Shown one piece after another: positions 26,959-35,805 of a DNA stretch of 47,920 nucleotides. How positions within the stretch are numbered: position 1 is the stretch's first letter; each line of letters begins with the position of its first letter. The translations under genes were made by a program, and so were the position numbers. The stretch is from the NCBI GenBank assembly GCA_017629215.1, contig JAGBXP010000007.1, forward strand, positions 1 to 47,920, given 5' to 3'. The notes below the pieces were generated by a model. It did no database searches and was not told where the DNA came from. It saw only the letters and a list, made by a program, of their open reading frames with translations. This stretch comes from a bacterium. GTDB lineage: Bacteria; Cyanobacteriota; Vampirovibrionia; Gastranaerophilales; Gastranaerophilaceae.

Positions 26959-27760
26959 CTAATTCTTTTTCAATTATTTTCTCATCAGAATAAAAGAAAT
27001 CTTCAAAATTTAAGTTATCAGATAAAGAAGTTAAATCTACATATCCATAATCATCAGATTCGTATTCTTCTTTTGTTCTAATGGCATATTTTATGTTTAA
27101 ATTTTCTTTAAGCTGCTTTTCACAAAAATCAATAAAAATCGCTACAGCGGTTTCTGCTGAATATGATTTTTTGATTCTATCAATAAGCGTCTTTTTTCTT
27201 CGTGCAAATATAGCATAATGGCACAATGGGTCATGAGCCTCAGGATTAGAGCCGCTTAAAGTTTTACAATCTTCGTCATGGCAAAAATGTTTTCTGTCAT
27301 CAAACTCAATAAACTCTTTATCATCTATGCATTTAGGTGCTTTAAATTTATCTAAAGCGCCACAATAAATACATTGCTTATAAGGTTTTTTACATTCGTA
27401 AGAAATATCATCTTCAAAGTCAAAAAGAGCAATATATTTAATATGCACAAGTAACCAATCAAGTGCATTAGGCTCTGGATTCATACTTTGAGTTATTTGA
27501 TATTTTATAACTTGTGGTAAGGGGGAAAATCTATCAGCTAAATGATAAGATAGAGCATTAAAAAATTGAATTAATTGCAAATTATTTAAACTAGTTATAG
27601 GTCTAATATATTTATTTAAAAATTCTTCTTCTTTTATTCCTAAATTTTTAGATAAATATTTTTGTGATTCCTCACCAATATCATAAATTTTCTCTGCTTT
27701 TTCTTCAAACCAAGCTATAAAAGCTTTTTTAAGTTGTTTTTCATATTTTGTTTTATTCAT
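26936..27760 (-). CDS. hypothetical protein with zinc-finger-like Cys/His cluster
   Basis: The 274-residue protein has a helical N-terminus, a central metal-binding candidate (CKKPYKQCIYCGALDKFKAP, then a Cys, then KHFCHDEDCK and DPLCHYAIFARRKKT) and an acidic C-terminus. The central part resembles treble-clef or CGNR-type nucleic-acid-binding fingers. No family is named. It reads divergently from the primase gene, with a 129-base gap. Confidence 0.65.
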   Translation of the reverse strand: MNKTKYEKQLKKAFIAWFEEKAEKIYDIGEESQKYLSKNLGIKEEEFLNKYIRPITSLNNLQLIQFFNALSYHLADRFSPLPQVIKYQITQSMNPEPNALDWLLVHIKYIALFDFEDDISYECKKPYKQCIYCGALDKFKAPKCIDDKEFIEFDDRKHFCHDEDCKTLSGSNPEAHDPLCHYAIFARRKKTLIDRIKKSYSAETAVAIFIDFCEKQLKENLNIKYAIRTKEEYESDDYGYVDLTSLSDNLNFEDFFYSDEKIIEKELEKLKPLK

Positions 27761-27889
27761 TTTATATTCCTATTTTTAGCTAGTGCAAATTTTAAAATCT
27801 ACACCATAATTGAAATATAACTTAAATTTATATTCCTTGCAAGGCCTTATTAATTAAGTTGAAGTAACAGAAAATAAAAGGAGATAAAA

Positions 27890-30757
27890 ATGAAAAATTA
27901 CCAAAACGGTGGCTTCACCATTAACGAAGTAGAAAATTTTTTAGGCTACAGTTTGAAAAAAGTTGGAGTAAATCAATATCAAGGCCCTTGCCCTTATTGC
28001 AGACAAGAAGGGGGAGATAATAGCGGAGATAATCTCAATTTTAATCCAGTAGAAGGTATCTTTTGTGGTGCATGTGTCGATAATGAACACGCAAAAAAAT
28101 TAGCAAAAGAAATTGCAAAATCTAGATATAAAAGCTCAAACATTTATAAAAAAGTTTCCGAAATTGGATATAGTAAAGAAAATATTGAAAAATATAGCTC
28201 AAATCTTTTAAAAAATAAAAAAATGTTAGAGCTAGTTATGAATGACACGTGCTTATCAGAAGAAGTTATAAAAGAATGTAAAATAGGTTATGTAGAAGAA
28301 AATAAGATGTTTACTTTCCCTATGATTGCTCTCGATGATTCTATAACTGGCTTAGAATTTAGAGCTGTAGAAAATCATAAAGGCAAATTTAAATTTGAGT
28401 GTAAAAGTAAAGGTTTTGCAGAGAATATAGAGAAATGCTTGTCTAAAATTAATAGCCCTAATGAAGCAAAGAAAGCTATTATTTGCGCTGGCTATAAAGA
28501 CGGTTATGCTGTTTATCAATACTTAAAAGATATTAGCCAAGAAAATGAATATCAAATTTTAACAAATAGCAATGGTGAACCGAATACAGCTAGAGCACTA
28601 GAGCCACATTTAGACTATTTAGAAAAATTTGAACAAGTTATTCTTTGTTTAGACAATGATAATGCAGGCAAAAAAGCTGTTGAAAAAGTTGAACAAACAA
28701 TTCCAATTACTTTTTTTAATTTAAATTTAGGTAACCTTGTCGAAATAAATGAATATATTAATGATTTTAATGATTTATACAAATATTTGAAGAATAAAAA
28801 TATTCGAGAAGATATTATCAAGAAAAATACTAAACTTTCAATTTATTCCATATTAAAAATTTACTTAAAAAATACAGATATGGATTTAGAACAAAAAAAA
28901 GTTATAGAAATAGATGATAAGCATAAATCAATTATGTCATATTTTAAACAGGGGATTTATCCTTACAAAAATAGTTATTATTATGTTAGTTATAATCATG
29001 ATAAGGCTGAGCTTAGTTGCGTTAGGAAATCAAATTTTACATTAAAAATATTGCGTACAATAATTTTTAATTCATTGAATTTTGAAAATCAATCGGAATA
29101 CAGGTTAGAAATTATTACTAATATTGGAAATAAAACAACTAGTCCTAAAATACTTACACAAAAAGAATTATTAGATACAAATAATTTGCACGAAATTTTA
29201 AAAGAAGGTGGCATTCATTTACACACTTTAAAAGATACAGATTTAAAAAATATTATTTTAAAAGAATTAAATAATATAGGAGAGGAATTAAATGTTTATA
29301 AAAATCCTTCATTGATTTATCACCATTCCAAGCCTTTTTGGATTTATACAAATGCTGCCGTAGACCTTACCAATGGTAATATTTTAACTCCTAATAAAAA
29401 CAATGTTATTCAAATAAACTCACAAGATTTTATAGCTCTTGATGTCGATAGAGGCATGTATTCACCAAGTTTATATATACCTAAAGTAAGTTATGGCGAT
29501 TTTGTAAAAGAAAATGAAAAAGAAGAATTAATAACAGAATTTGCAAAAACTTCTAAAACAATTGAATCTCTTATTGCTAAAACCCTATTTGTAAATACTT
29601 TAAGAGCCTATGGAAACAAAATTGAGCCATTCTTGTCTCTTGGAGCTGCGTTAATGAGTCCATTTGTCAATATCTTATTTGATAAAACAATGGGGTATCC
29701 TATTAATTTTATGTACGGTGAAGCTGCAAGTGGAAAAAGTAATTTACTGCAAACTATAGCTTATGCTTTTGGCTTTGATACGAGATTTTTGAGCAGCGGC
29801 AATGATACAGCAATGAATTTATTACACAATATGGAATACTATAGCTCTGTTCCTGTCTTATATGCAGAAATAGAAGGTTATATGAGAAAGAATTTTGAAA
29901 CAACTGTTAAAGCTGTTTATGATAGAAATGCTAGAAAAAGAATGACAGGATTTGGACAAAAACAAGATATAAGGGCCGTTAATGGTACATTAAATTTTGC
30001 TAGCAATGACAGAGCTCATAGAAACCCACAAACAGCTACAAGGCTTGTTTATACAGAATTTTATCAAGATAATTTCAATCCAAAAGAAGCAAGTAAGATA
30101 AATAATATTAGAGAGAAATATTTATCTTGTATCTTGCCAGAATTTTTACAAAAATTCAATGATATAGACAAATTGCACATAGATTTAAAAAACAAATGTG
30201 AAATAATAAATAAATTAAATCCAAATTTAGATTTACGATGTGTTAATAATATTGCAATTGCAATGTTGGGAATAGATTATTTGTTTCAAATTGCAGAATT
30301 TGATAAAGAATTCATAGAAAGCGAAGTTGTAAAATTGTTAAATCAAAATTTGGAAGAATACTTGAAAAATCATAATGACATGATTCATACAGAAGATTGT
30401 TTTGAAAAATTTATGCAAATATTTTTTATGCTTGCAAAAAGTAGAGTCTTGAGAAATGGGATAGATTACGTTTTAAAACCTGCAGATGGAACTATTTGTA
30501 TATATCTTAAAGGGGTTTATACCCAATTTAGAAAACAATTTAAACAATCTGAAGATAATGGAACTTTTATTCCTGAAATAAAAGATATCCAAAATATGGC
30601 AAGAAAAAAAGGGCATAAAACAGGTTTTTCAACAAATTTTGGAAATACTACAAAGCGTGCTTTAGTTGTAAATATTCATGGCGACGAATTTTTAACTGAC
30701 GTCTATTTTGAACTTGAATTATTAGAACAACAAGCTCACGCAAATGATATAATATAG
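27890..30757 (+). CDS. primase-helicase replication protein of the element
   Basis: The 955-residue protein has an N-terminal CHC2-like zinc finger (CPYC at ~33-36, CGAC at ~57-60), a TOPRIM region (AIICAGYKDGYAVYQYLKD at ~197, then QVILCLDNDNAGKKAVE at ~247) and a C-terminal helicase of the DUF927/SF3-like type with Walker A GEAASGKSN (~610) and VLYAEIEGY. This layout fits an autonomous replication initiator-primase of phage satellites and plasmids. AAAGGAG precedes the ATG. An inverted-repeat region follows immediately. Confidence 0.85.
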   Translation: MKNYQNGGFTINEVENFLGYSLKKVGVNQYQGPCPYCRQEGGDNSGDNLNFNPVEGIFCGACVDNEHAKKLAKEIAKSRYKSSNIYKKVSEIGYSKENIEKYSSNLLKNKKMLELVMNDTCLSEEVIKECKIGYVEENKMFTFPMIALDDSITGLEFRAVENHKGKFKFECKSKGFAENIEKCLSKINSPNEAKKAIICAGYKDGYAVYQYLKDISQENEYQILTNSNGEPNTARALEPHLDYLEKFEQVILCLDNDNAGKKAVEKVEQTIPITFFNLNLGNLVEINEYINDFNDLYKYLKNKNIREDIIKKNTKLSIYSILKIYLKNTDMDLEQKKVIEIDDKHKSIMSYFKQGIYPYKNSYYYVSYNHDKAELSCVRKSNFTLKILRTIIFNSLNFENQSEYRLEIITNIGNKTTSPKILTQKELLDTNNLHEILKEGGIHLHTLKDTDLKNIILKELNNIGEELNVYKNPSLIYHHSKPFWIYTNAAVDLTNGNILTPNKNNVIQINSQDFIALDVDRGMYSPSLYIPKVSYGDFVKENEKEELITEFAKTSKTIESLIAKTLFVNTLRAYGNKIEPFLSLGAALMSPFVNILFDKTMGYPINFMYGEAASGKSNLLQTIAYAFGFDTRFLSSGNDTAMNLLHNMEYYSSVPVLYAEIEGYMRKNFETTVKAVYDRNARKRMTGFGQKQDIRAVNGTLNFASNDRAHRNPQTATRLVYTEFYQDNFNPKEASKINNIREKYLSCILPEFLQKFNDIDKLHIDLKNKCEIINKLNPNLDLRCVNNIAIAMLGIDYLFQIAEFDKEFIESEVVKLLNQNLEEYLKNHNDMIHTEDCFEKFMQIFFMLAKSRVLRNGIDYVLKPADGTICIYLKGVYTQFRKQFKQSEDNGTFIPEIKDIQNMARKKGHKTGFSTNFGNTTKRALVVNIHGDEFLTDVYFELELLEQQAHANDII

Positions 30758-30760
30758 CAC

Positions 30761-30930
30761 TTTTTGCAATCTTGAAAGGCTTGTAATCAAAGGCTTAAAA
30801 AGAAAAATTGCATTATTACAAAATTACAAAAATATTTTTTAAAAATCTTAATTTAAAATGCAATTTTGTAATTTAAAACAAAAAGTGTTTTTAAAAGCAG
30901 TTATAACAAGCCTTTCAAAAATTGCAAAAA
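30761..30930. repeat. nested inverted repeats, candidate replication origin
   Basis: Outer arms at 30761-30784 and 30906-30930 match as inverted repeats except for one mismatch and one extra base (core GAAAGGCTTGT / ACAAGCCTTTC). Inner arms AAATTGCAT (30805-30813) and ATGCAATTT (30858-30866), and TTACAAAATT (30816-30825) with AATTTTGTAA (30862-30871), frame an A/T-only centre. Confidence 0.55.
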
Positions 30931-30961
30931 CAAAAATGAAAAATTACGAAAGGAAATAAAA

Positions 30962-31132
30962 ATGTTATTAACCATAGATGAATTATCAAAACAATTAATG
31001 ATTTCAAAGTCCACTCTTTATAGGTGGGTACATTATAAAACAATACCATTTGTAAAAATAGGGGGAAAACTACGATTTTTACAAAGCGATATTGAAAACT
31101 ATATTAAACAAAACTCTGTTAGCATTTCTTAG
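30962..31132 (+). CDS. AlpA/Xis-type helix-turn-helix protein
   Basis: The 56-residue protein is a MerR-like winged helix (LLTIDELSKQLMISKSTLYR followed by WVHYKTIPFVKIGGKLRFL). Such proteins act as excisionases or as activators of the neighbouring integrase. GAAAGGAA lies upstream of the ATG, and the integrase gene begins 59 bases after its stop. Confidence 0.85.
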   Translation: MLLTIDELSKQLMISKSTLYRWVHYKTIPFVKIGGKLRFLQSDIENYIKQNSVSIS

Positions 31133-31191
31133 TCTAAAAGCTTACAGAAAGTAAAAACCACGGCATAATAAAAATAAAAAGGCGGTACGCA

Positions 31192-32322
31192 ATGGCAAAA
31201 GTATTTAAACGAAAATGGAAAAATAAAAATGGTGAAGGCTCTACTTGGGCCTTCACATACAACGATACTTTTGGTAAACGCAAAATTGAAAGTGGGTTCG
31301 AAACTAAAATAGAAGCTGAAAAAGCTTTAGCTAAAAAGTTACAAGAAATCGAAAATGGTTATTATGTAGATTCAAATAAAAGTTTAACTTTTGCTCAATT
31401 AGCTGATAAATATTGGAAATACTACGCAGAATTACACTTAAAAGAAACTTCTTTATCTTGTTATCAAAATTGTTTGAATCATTTATTACCTGTTATTGGT
31501 GATATGAAAGTTTTAGAAATGACGCCAAATACAATGAATGAATATATTAGGCTAAAGCAAAGTGCAACAAAACTTTCAAATACAACTATTAATAAGCATT
31601 TGGTTTTAGCAAAAAGTATTTTAACCCACGCAATTGATAATGGATTGCTTGCTAGAAATCCTTTAGCTAGAGTTAAACTTCTTAAAGAAGAACAAATTGA
31701 ACAACAATGTTTAACTCAAAAAGAAGTTTATGCAGTTTTAGAAGTTGCTAAAAAACATTATCCTGATTTCTATCCTTTGCTAATAACTGCAATATTTACA
31801 GGTGCAAGGCAAGGTGAATTATTTGCTTTAACTTGGGATAGGATTAATTTTGTCGAAGGATACATAAAGATTGATAGAAGGGTGCACAATAAAACGATTG
31901 ATACGCCTAAAACAAGAAGTTCTAATCGCAAAATTAACTTACCTGATGAAGTTATAAGGGTTTTAAAAGAATGGCGTTTAAGATGTCCTCATGGTGAAAT
32001 GAATCTTGTTTTCCCTAATGAGAATGGCGGTTTCTTAGATAGACATAATGTAAGAAAAAGACAATTAAATCCTGTTTTAAGGCGTGCTGGTGTAAGTGAA
32101 ATTCGTTTTCATGATTTAAGACATACTTTTGCTAGCTTATTACTAGCCAATGACGCTCATCCCAAATATGTGCAAGACCAAATGGGACACGCTTCAATAA
32201 AAATTACAATGGATACTTATTCTCACTTGTTACCAGAGGCTCACAAAAAGGGGGTAGAAACTCTAAATAAGATTCTTGATATTCCAAAAGAAGAAGAAAA
32301 AGTGCGAAAATTTGGAACTTAA
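31192..32322 (+). CDS. int: tyrosine-recombinase integrase
   Basis: The 376-residue protein has an N-terminal arm-binding domain (~1-60), a SAM-like core-binding domain (~62-155) and the catalytic domain with R205 (GARQGELFALTW), HDLRH (~306-310), QMGH and the nucleophile Tyr (MDTYSHL, ~342). It lies at the tRNA end of the element, as expected for an integrase that uses the tRNA-Ala as attB. It ends at a bidirectional terminator. Confidence 0.95.
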   Translation: MAKVFKRKWKNKNGEGSTWAFTYNDTFGKRKIESGFETKIEAEKALAKKLQEIENGYYVDSNKSLTFAQLADKYWKYYAELHLKETSLSCYQNCLNHLLPVIGDMKVLEMTPNTMNEYIRLKQSATKLSNTTINKHLVLAKSILTHAIDNGLLARNPLARVKLLKEEQIEQQCLTQKEVYAVLEVAKKHYPDFYPLLITAIFTGARQGELFALTWDRINFVEGYIKIDRRVHNKTIDTPKTRSSNRKINLPDEVIRVLKEWRLRCPHGEMNLVFPNENGGFLDRHNVRKRQLNPVLRRAGVSEIRFHDLRHTFASLLLANDAHPKYVQDQMGHASIKITMDTYSHLLPEAHKKGVETLNKILDIPKEEEKVRKFGT

Positions 32323-32347
32323 ACAAAATTGCATATGTGAAACTAAA

Positions 32348-32376
32348 GCCTAGACTTAATGTCTAGGCGTCTTTTT
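32348..32376. terminator. bidirectional terminator after int
   Basis: GCCTAGAC (32348-32355) pairs with GTCTAGGC (32361-32368), with CTTTTT after it. It overlaps the end of the convergent gene. Confidence 0.85.
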
Positions 32377-33150
32377 ATCTTCTTTCAAGACTTTTGTTAG
32401 TGTATTTATATCCGCAATAAGTTCTTTTAATAATTGGTTTTGAATTTCAATTAATTTTGTCTGTTGTCGTTCTTCTGACAATGTTTCTATACTGATTTGA
32501 TTTTGTTGTTCTAATAAATTTATTATTTTTTCATTTTGCTCATTAGTTTGTTTATCAGGCAACATAGTCCAAACAAAAAATACAATAGAAAGAATTATAG
32601 ATAAAATTGTCAAATGATTCTTTATTAAATAATCTTTAATTGGTGAATCTGTATTTTCAATGATTTCATATTGTTCTTCTAACTCTTCGACTTTTGCAGT
32701 TTTAAGAATGTCATTTAAACTATAATCATCAATAGTTATATCTTCATAGCCTCTAAGCAACGAAATAGTTTTTAATTGATTGTTTAAAAGTTCTTGAGCT
32801 CTAGTGACATTTCCCAAATTGACATCATTGTAAATATTGTTTATGCGATTAATATTTGAAAAATCAAATGCTTGAGCAATATCGTGGAATCTTTTAAAAG
32901 TGTCTACAATTGGGAAATTATACGCTTTGTTAAATTGTGTCATTGTAGAATAGAATTCAGTGTTTGGTGCTATTGAAATGTTAGGCATAGCCCAATTCAT
33001 AGAATTTATCAAATTACATGTTGGTACTATAGAATCATAAATTGAACCAAGATGATTTAAAAAGGTTAAATCAGGGAGGGAAGTCCTTGTTATTATTTGT
33101 GTCATAGCTTCTTGTTGAGCAATTATTTTTTGCAAAGAGTCATTCATCAT
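32356..33150 (-). CDS. membrane protein with coiled coil at the element's right end
   Basis: The 264-residue product is helical, with one membrane helix at ~180-197 (HLTILSIILSIVFFVWTML) and a C-terminal coiled coil (IINLLEQQNQISIETL to LIADINTLTKVLKED). I start at the ATG pair at 33145-33150. The longer frame from 33240 runs Cys-rich and looks non-coding. There is no clear Shine-Dalgarno. It is cargo between the integrase and attR, a position that often holds defence or exclusion genes. No family is recognised. Confidence 0.6.
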   Translation of the reverse strand: MMNDSLQKIIAQQEAMTQIITRTSLPDLTFLNHLGSIYDSIVPTCNLINSMNWAMPNISIAPNTEFYSTMTQFNKAYNFPIVDTFKRFHDIAQAFDFSNINRINNIYNDVNLGNVTRAQELLNNQLKTISLLRGYEDITIDDYSLNDILKTAKVEELEEQYEIIENTDSPIKDYLIKNHLTILSIILSIVFFVWTMLPDKQTNEQNEKIINLLEQQNQISIETLSEERQQTKLIEIQNQLLKELIADINTLTKVLKEDKKTPRH

Positions 33151-33284
33151 ATGTTGAGTGTAACACAAAATTAATACCTTTCTAAAACAAAATGCAACAA
33201 ATTTGCAACAAAATTCAATTTTGTGGCAAAAAACGGGCATGAAACAGGGTAAAAATTCGAACTCAAAAACGCCTGAAACGCATT

Positions 33285-33308
33285 AAAAAAGAGCCTTTCG
33301 GCTCTTGT
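33285..33308 (-). terminator. terminator for tRNA-Ala supplied by the element
   Basis: AAGAGCC (33289-33295) pairs with GGCTCTT (33300-33306). On the minus strand a T run follows. Confidence 0.75.
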
Positions 33309-33313
33309 TTTAA

Positions 33314-33361
33314 AATGGTGGAGGATAGGAGATTCGAACTCCTGACCCCCTGCGTGCAAAG
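33314..33361 (-). other. attR: right 48-bp direct repeat
   Basis: Identical to 17156-17203. Here it is part of the intact tRNA-Ala. Confidence 0.92.
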
Positions 33362-33391
33362 CAGGTGCTCTACCAGCTGAGCTAATCCCCC
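33316..33391 (-). tRNA. tRNA-Ala (anticodon TGC)
   Basis: It folds as acceptor GGGGGAT/ATCCTCC, D stem GCTC/GAGC, anticodon stem CCTGC/GCAGG around TTTGCAC, T stem CAGGA/TCCTA-type around TTCGAAT, with CCA encoded. The 3' part is the element's attR copy, so integration regenerated a working tRNA. Confidence 0.95.
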
Positions 33392-33431
33392 ACATCGCTG
33401 AGGCATAATCTTCTGTTCGATTACATTCTTT

Positions 33432-33459
33432 ATAATACATGCTCAAATTCTATTGTCAA
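33432..33459 (-). promoter_or_regulatory. promoter for tRNA-Ala
   Basis: On the minus strand TTGACA (33454-33459), a 16-base spacer and TATTAT (33432-33437), about 40 bases upstream of the tRNA. Confidence 0.75.
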
Positions 33460-33685
33460 TATACTTTTGTTTGTTGTAAAAATAAATCCTATTTTTAGAC
33501 TAAAACATATTAAAATACTCAGTTCCTACAAATCTAAAACCTTTAGCATCAACACTTCCACTACATTCATTGACATTAAACTTGTTATTATTATAAAAAT
33601 ATATTATAATTCAATTATATAATGTATACTGTCTTTCAGATATTTGTTGTATATTATAATAAGAGATTAAATAAGAAGGATTATC

Positions 33686-34408
33686 ATGAAAAAGAAGTTT
33701 ATAGCTATTTTGACGCTTATGTTAATATCTTTATCAGCATCAGCTCATTCTAATAACATTAATATTACAGATATTATTAAATTATACAAAGCTGGTAATT
33801 ATTCAGAATGCTATATCAAATTGGAAGAATTTATTAAAAAAGATTCAACAAATGCTCTTGCTTTTTATTATATGGGAATGACGTCTGCGCAATTAGGTAA
33901 AAAAGATGATGCTATATCATACTATGATAAAGTTTTAGCAATCGAAAACCATAATAATAACCTTTATCGTTTTGCACAAAAAGGCAAAAGATGTTTAGAA
34001 ACTCCTGATAAATGCGAAGAAAGCGACTTCGGTTCTTTAGAAGATGAATTCATTCAAAGCAAAAAAGGACTAAAATACACTGAAAAAGTAAAAAGTGAGC
34101 TTGAAAGATTAAAAATAGAAAACCTTATGAGAGAAATGAATAGAGAAGATTCTATTGATGTAAATCAATTTAAAGATTATAAAGATTTTTCAAGCGTTCC
34201 AACAAATGATGAAATTATTGCAGCGTTGAAAACTCTTCAGCAAGCTGGGTTCGGAAATGTATTAAATAATAACTACTCAGACTTTTCTTCATTAATAGGT
34301 AATTCTCAATTGCAAAATCCAATGCTTAACATGCTAGGATCTAATTCTATGAATCCTCAGCTAATACAAGCGTTGTTTACAAATAATAACATTATTCAAG
34401 GTTTATAG
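33686..34408 (+). CDS. exported TPR-repeat protein
   Basis: The 240-residue protein has a signal peptide (KKKFIAILTLMLISLSASAH) and TPR units at ~28-95 (LAFYYMGMTSAQLGKKDDAI, then SYYDKVLAIE). The C-terminal third is Asn/Ser-rich (GLNN, NSQLQNPMLNMLGSNSMNPQ). It precedes fliW by 16 bases and may be cotranscribed with the fliW-csrA unit, but the flagellar role is unproven. AGAAGGA is upstream of the ATG. Confidence 0.75.
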   Translation: MKKKFIAILTLMLISLSASAHSNNINITDIIKLYKAGNYSECYIKLEEFIKKDSTNALAFYYMGMTSAQLGKKDDAISYYDKVLAIENHNNNLYRFAQKGKRCLETPDKCEESDFGSLEDEFIQSKKGLKYTEKVKSELERLKIENLMREMNREDSIDVNQFKDYKDFSSVPTNDEIIAALKTLQQAGFGNVLNNNYSDFSSLIGNSQLQNPMLNMLGSNSMNPQLIQALFTNNNIIQGL

Positions 34409-34424
34409 AAAGTTTAATTAAGTC

Positions 34425-34856
34425 ATGAAAATAAACACAATTAGATTTGGAGAAATTGACATAGAGGAAAACCGTATTTTTGAGTTTGTTCTTCCTGTCA
34501 TTGGTTTTAATGAATTAAAAAAATTTGTTATACTAGATTTTAACAAAGACAGCATATTCAAGTGGTTACAATCTGTAGAAGATCCATCCTTAGCATTTCC
34601 TATTGTATCAATGTTTAGCATGAATTCAGATTATTCCATAGACATCCCTGATAGTGCTGTTGAAAAACTAAAAATAAAAAACGTGGAAAGCTTGCTTGTT
34701 ATGAACATTGCTTCTATTCCACAAAATGAGCCATATAATACTACTATTAATTTATTAGCTCCAATCATATTTAATTTAGACGAATTGTTAGCAGGACAAA
34801 TCATCTTATCTGGTTCAGGATATGATGTTAGCTTCCCGTTATTTAAGAATAATTAG
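34425..34856 (+). CDS. fliW: flagellar assembly factor FliW
   Basis: FliW binds flagellin and also CsrA. When flagellin is exported, FliW releases CsrA repression of flagellin mRNA. The 143-residue product has the family features (IRFGEIDIEENRIFEFVLPV, then SVEDPSLAFPIV, SLLVMNIASIPQ, TINLLAPIIFN). It is followed 12 bases later by csrA, the standard FliW-CsrA partner pairing. Confidence 0.93.
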   Translation: MKINTIRFGEIDIEENRIFEFVLPVIGFNELKKFVILDFNKDSIFKWLQSVEDPSLAFPIVSMFSMNSDYSIDIPDSAVEKLKIKNVESLLVMNIASIPQNEPYNTTINLLAPIIFNLDELLAGQIILSGSGYDVSFPLFKNN

Positions 34857-34868
34857 TTAAGGATAAAA

Positions 34869-35213
34869 ATGCTTGTAATTTCAAGAAAAAACGGACAAAA
34901 AATAATGATAAACGACAATATAGTTATAACTATTGTCGAAGCTAAAAATGGACAATGCAAGATTGCGATAGATGCAGATAGAGATGTTAAAATATATCGT
35001 GAAGAAATCTATTATCAAATTAAACTTGCAAACCTTGTTGGTAAAAATGCTGACGTAAATGCTGTTGATTCTGTTTCAAGCATTATAAGAGATAACAAAT
35101 CTAAAATTAATAATGAAATGCAGCTAACTTCTGACGCATCTGAAATAGAATTTGACGAAAACAAAAAAGCTAAAAAAATAACAGTAAAGAAGCAAAATAA
35201 TACTGATTTATAA
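34869..35213 (+). CDS. csrA: carbon storage/flagellin translational regulator CsrA, with C-terminal extension
   Basis: CsrA dimers bind GGA motifs in mRNA leaders and block translation. Residues 1-60 are the CsrA fold (MLVISRKNGQKIMINDNIVI, then AKNGQCKIAIDADRDVKIYR and EEIYYQI). The total of 114 residues exceeds the common 60-75, with a ~50-residue polar, Asp/Lys-rich tail. The tail could hold the FliW contact, since FliW-dependent CsrA proteins have extended C-termini. It sits between fliW and another unknown gene. Confidence 0.92.
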   Translation: MLVISRKNGQKIMINDNIVITIVEAKNGQCKIAIDADRDVKIYREEIYYQIKLANLVGKNADVNAVDSVSSIIRDNKSKINNEMQLTSDASEIEFDENKKAKKITVKKQNNTDL

Positions 35214-35224
35214 TAAGGGATTGA

Positions 35225-35779
35225 ATGTTCTTTTTTTCGCAAGATAATACTTTTAATTTTGAACCAATCAGCGTAGAAAGTGCTTATTTGGCGATATTAC
35301 ATAATGATTTAGCGTCTGCAAAAGATATTTTTTCAAAAATAGACTCCCCTCGAAGTTCTTGGGGATTATTCTTGGTTGAAAATTTATCAGGCTATGTCCA
35401 AAAATTCCCAACATATTTTGAGATAAGAAATTTTCTTGAGATTGATTTAGATTTTTTACTTAAAAACAATAAGATAGACTACGTTCAATTAATCTTAGGA
35501 ATGGCAGATTTACTTGCTAAAATTAATCAAGAAACCTATAAATATATTGCAAGAGTTATGTACGAAAACCAATTTTATAAAACAACTAAAGAATATTTAG
35601 AAAAATCTAAAGATGTTCTATATAACGATCCTGAGCTACATTTCATGTTGGCAAAGTATCATTACAAAAACAATAAGTATAGCTCTGCACTATTAAACAT
35701 TAAAGAATGCCTTAGAATTTTACCTGACTATTATCCTGCAAAAATTTTTCACGCTGAAATCATAAAACATTTGGCTTAG
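35225..35779 (+). CDS. TPR-like protein of the fliW-csrA unit
   Basis: The 184-residue cytoplasmic protein is helical, with a TPR-like C-terminus (ELHFMLAKYHYKNNKYSSAL, then LNIKECLRILPDYYPA). It begins 11 bases after csrA, so is likely cotranscribed. A flagellar-associated role is possible but not shown. Confidence 0.7.
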   Translation: MFFFSQDNTFNFEPISVESAYLAILHNDLASAKDIFSKIDSPRSSWGLFLVENLSGYVQKFPTYFEIRNFLEIDLDFLLKNNKIDYVQLILGMADLLAKINQETYKYIARVMYENQFYKTTKEYLEKSKDVLYNDPELHFMLAKYHYKNNKYSSALLNIKECLRILPDYYPAKIFHAEIIKHLA

Positions 35780-35799
35780 ATAAAGTTTTTTAGTATAAT
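35771..35799 (+). promoter_or_regulatory. promoter giving a possibly leaderless mRNA
   Basis: TTGGCT (35771-35776), a 17-base spacer and TATAAT (35794-35799). The expected start site falls at or next to the ATG at 35806, and no Shine-Dalgarno is seen. Confidence 0.55.
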
Positions 35800-35805
35800 A
35801 CGATT

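Larger units (their letters stand above)
17156..33361. mobile_element. ~16.2 kb integrated element in tRNA-Ala(TGC)
   Basis: A 48-bp direct repeat (17156-17203 and 33314-33361) made of the 3' part of tRNA-Ala bounds the element. The intact tRNA is at the right end, next to the integrase. Identity ends at the anticodon loop, a common tyrosine-integrase crossover point. Contents are an integrase, an AlpA-like protein, a primase-helicase, a candidate origin, an MspI-like restriction system with two methyltransferases, a KAP NTPase, an XRE regulator and several unknowns. No virion or conjugation gene is recognised. Confidence 0.9.

Noticed and set aside
33171..33446. 91-codon minus-strand ORF
   Set aside because: It reads through tRNA-Ala, so it cannot be a real protein gene.
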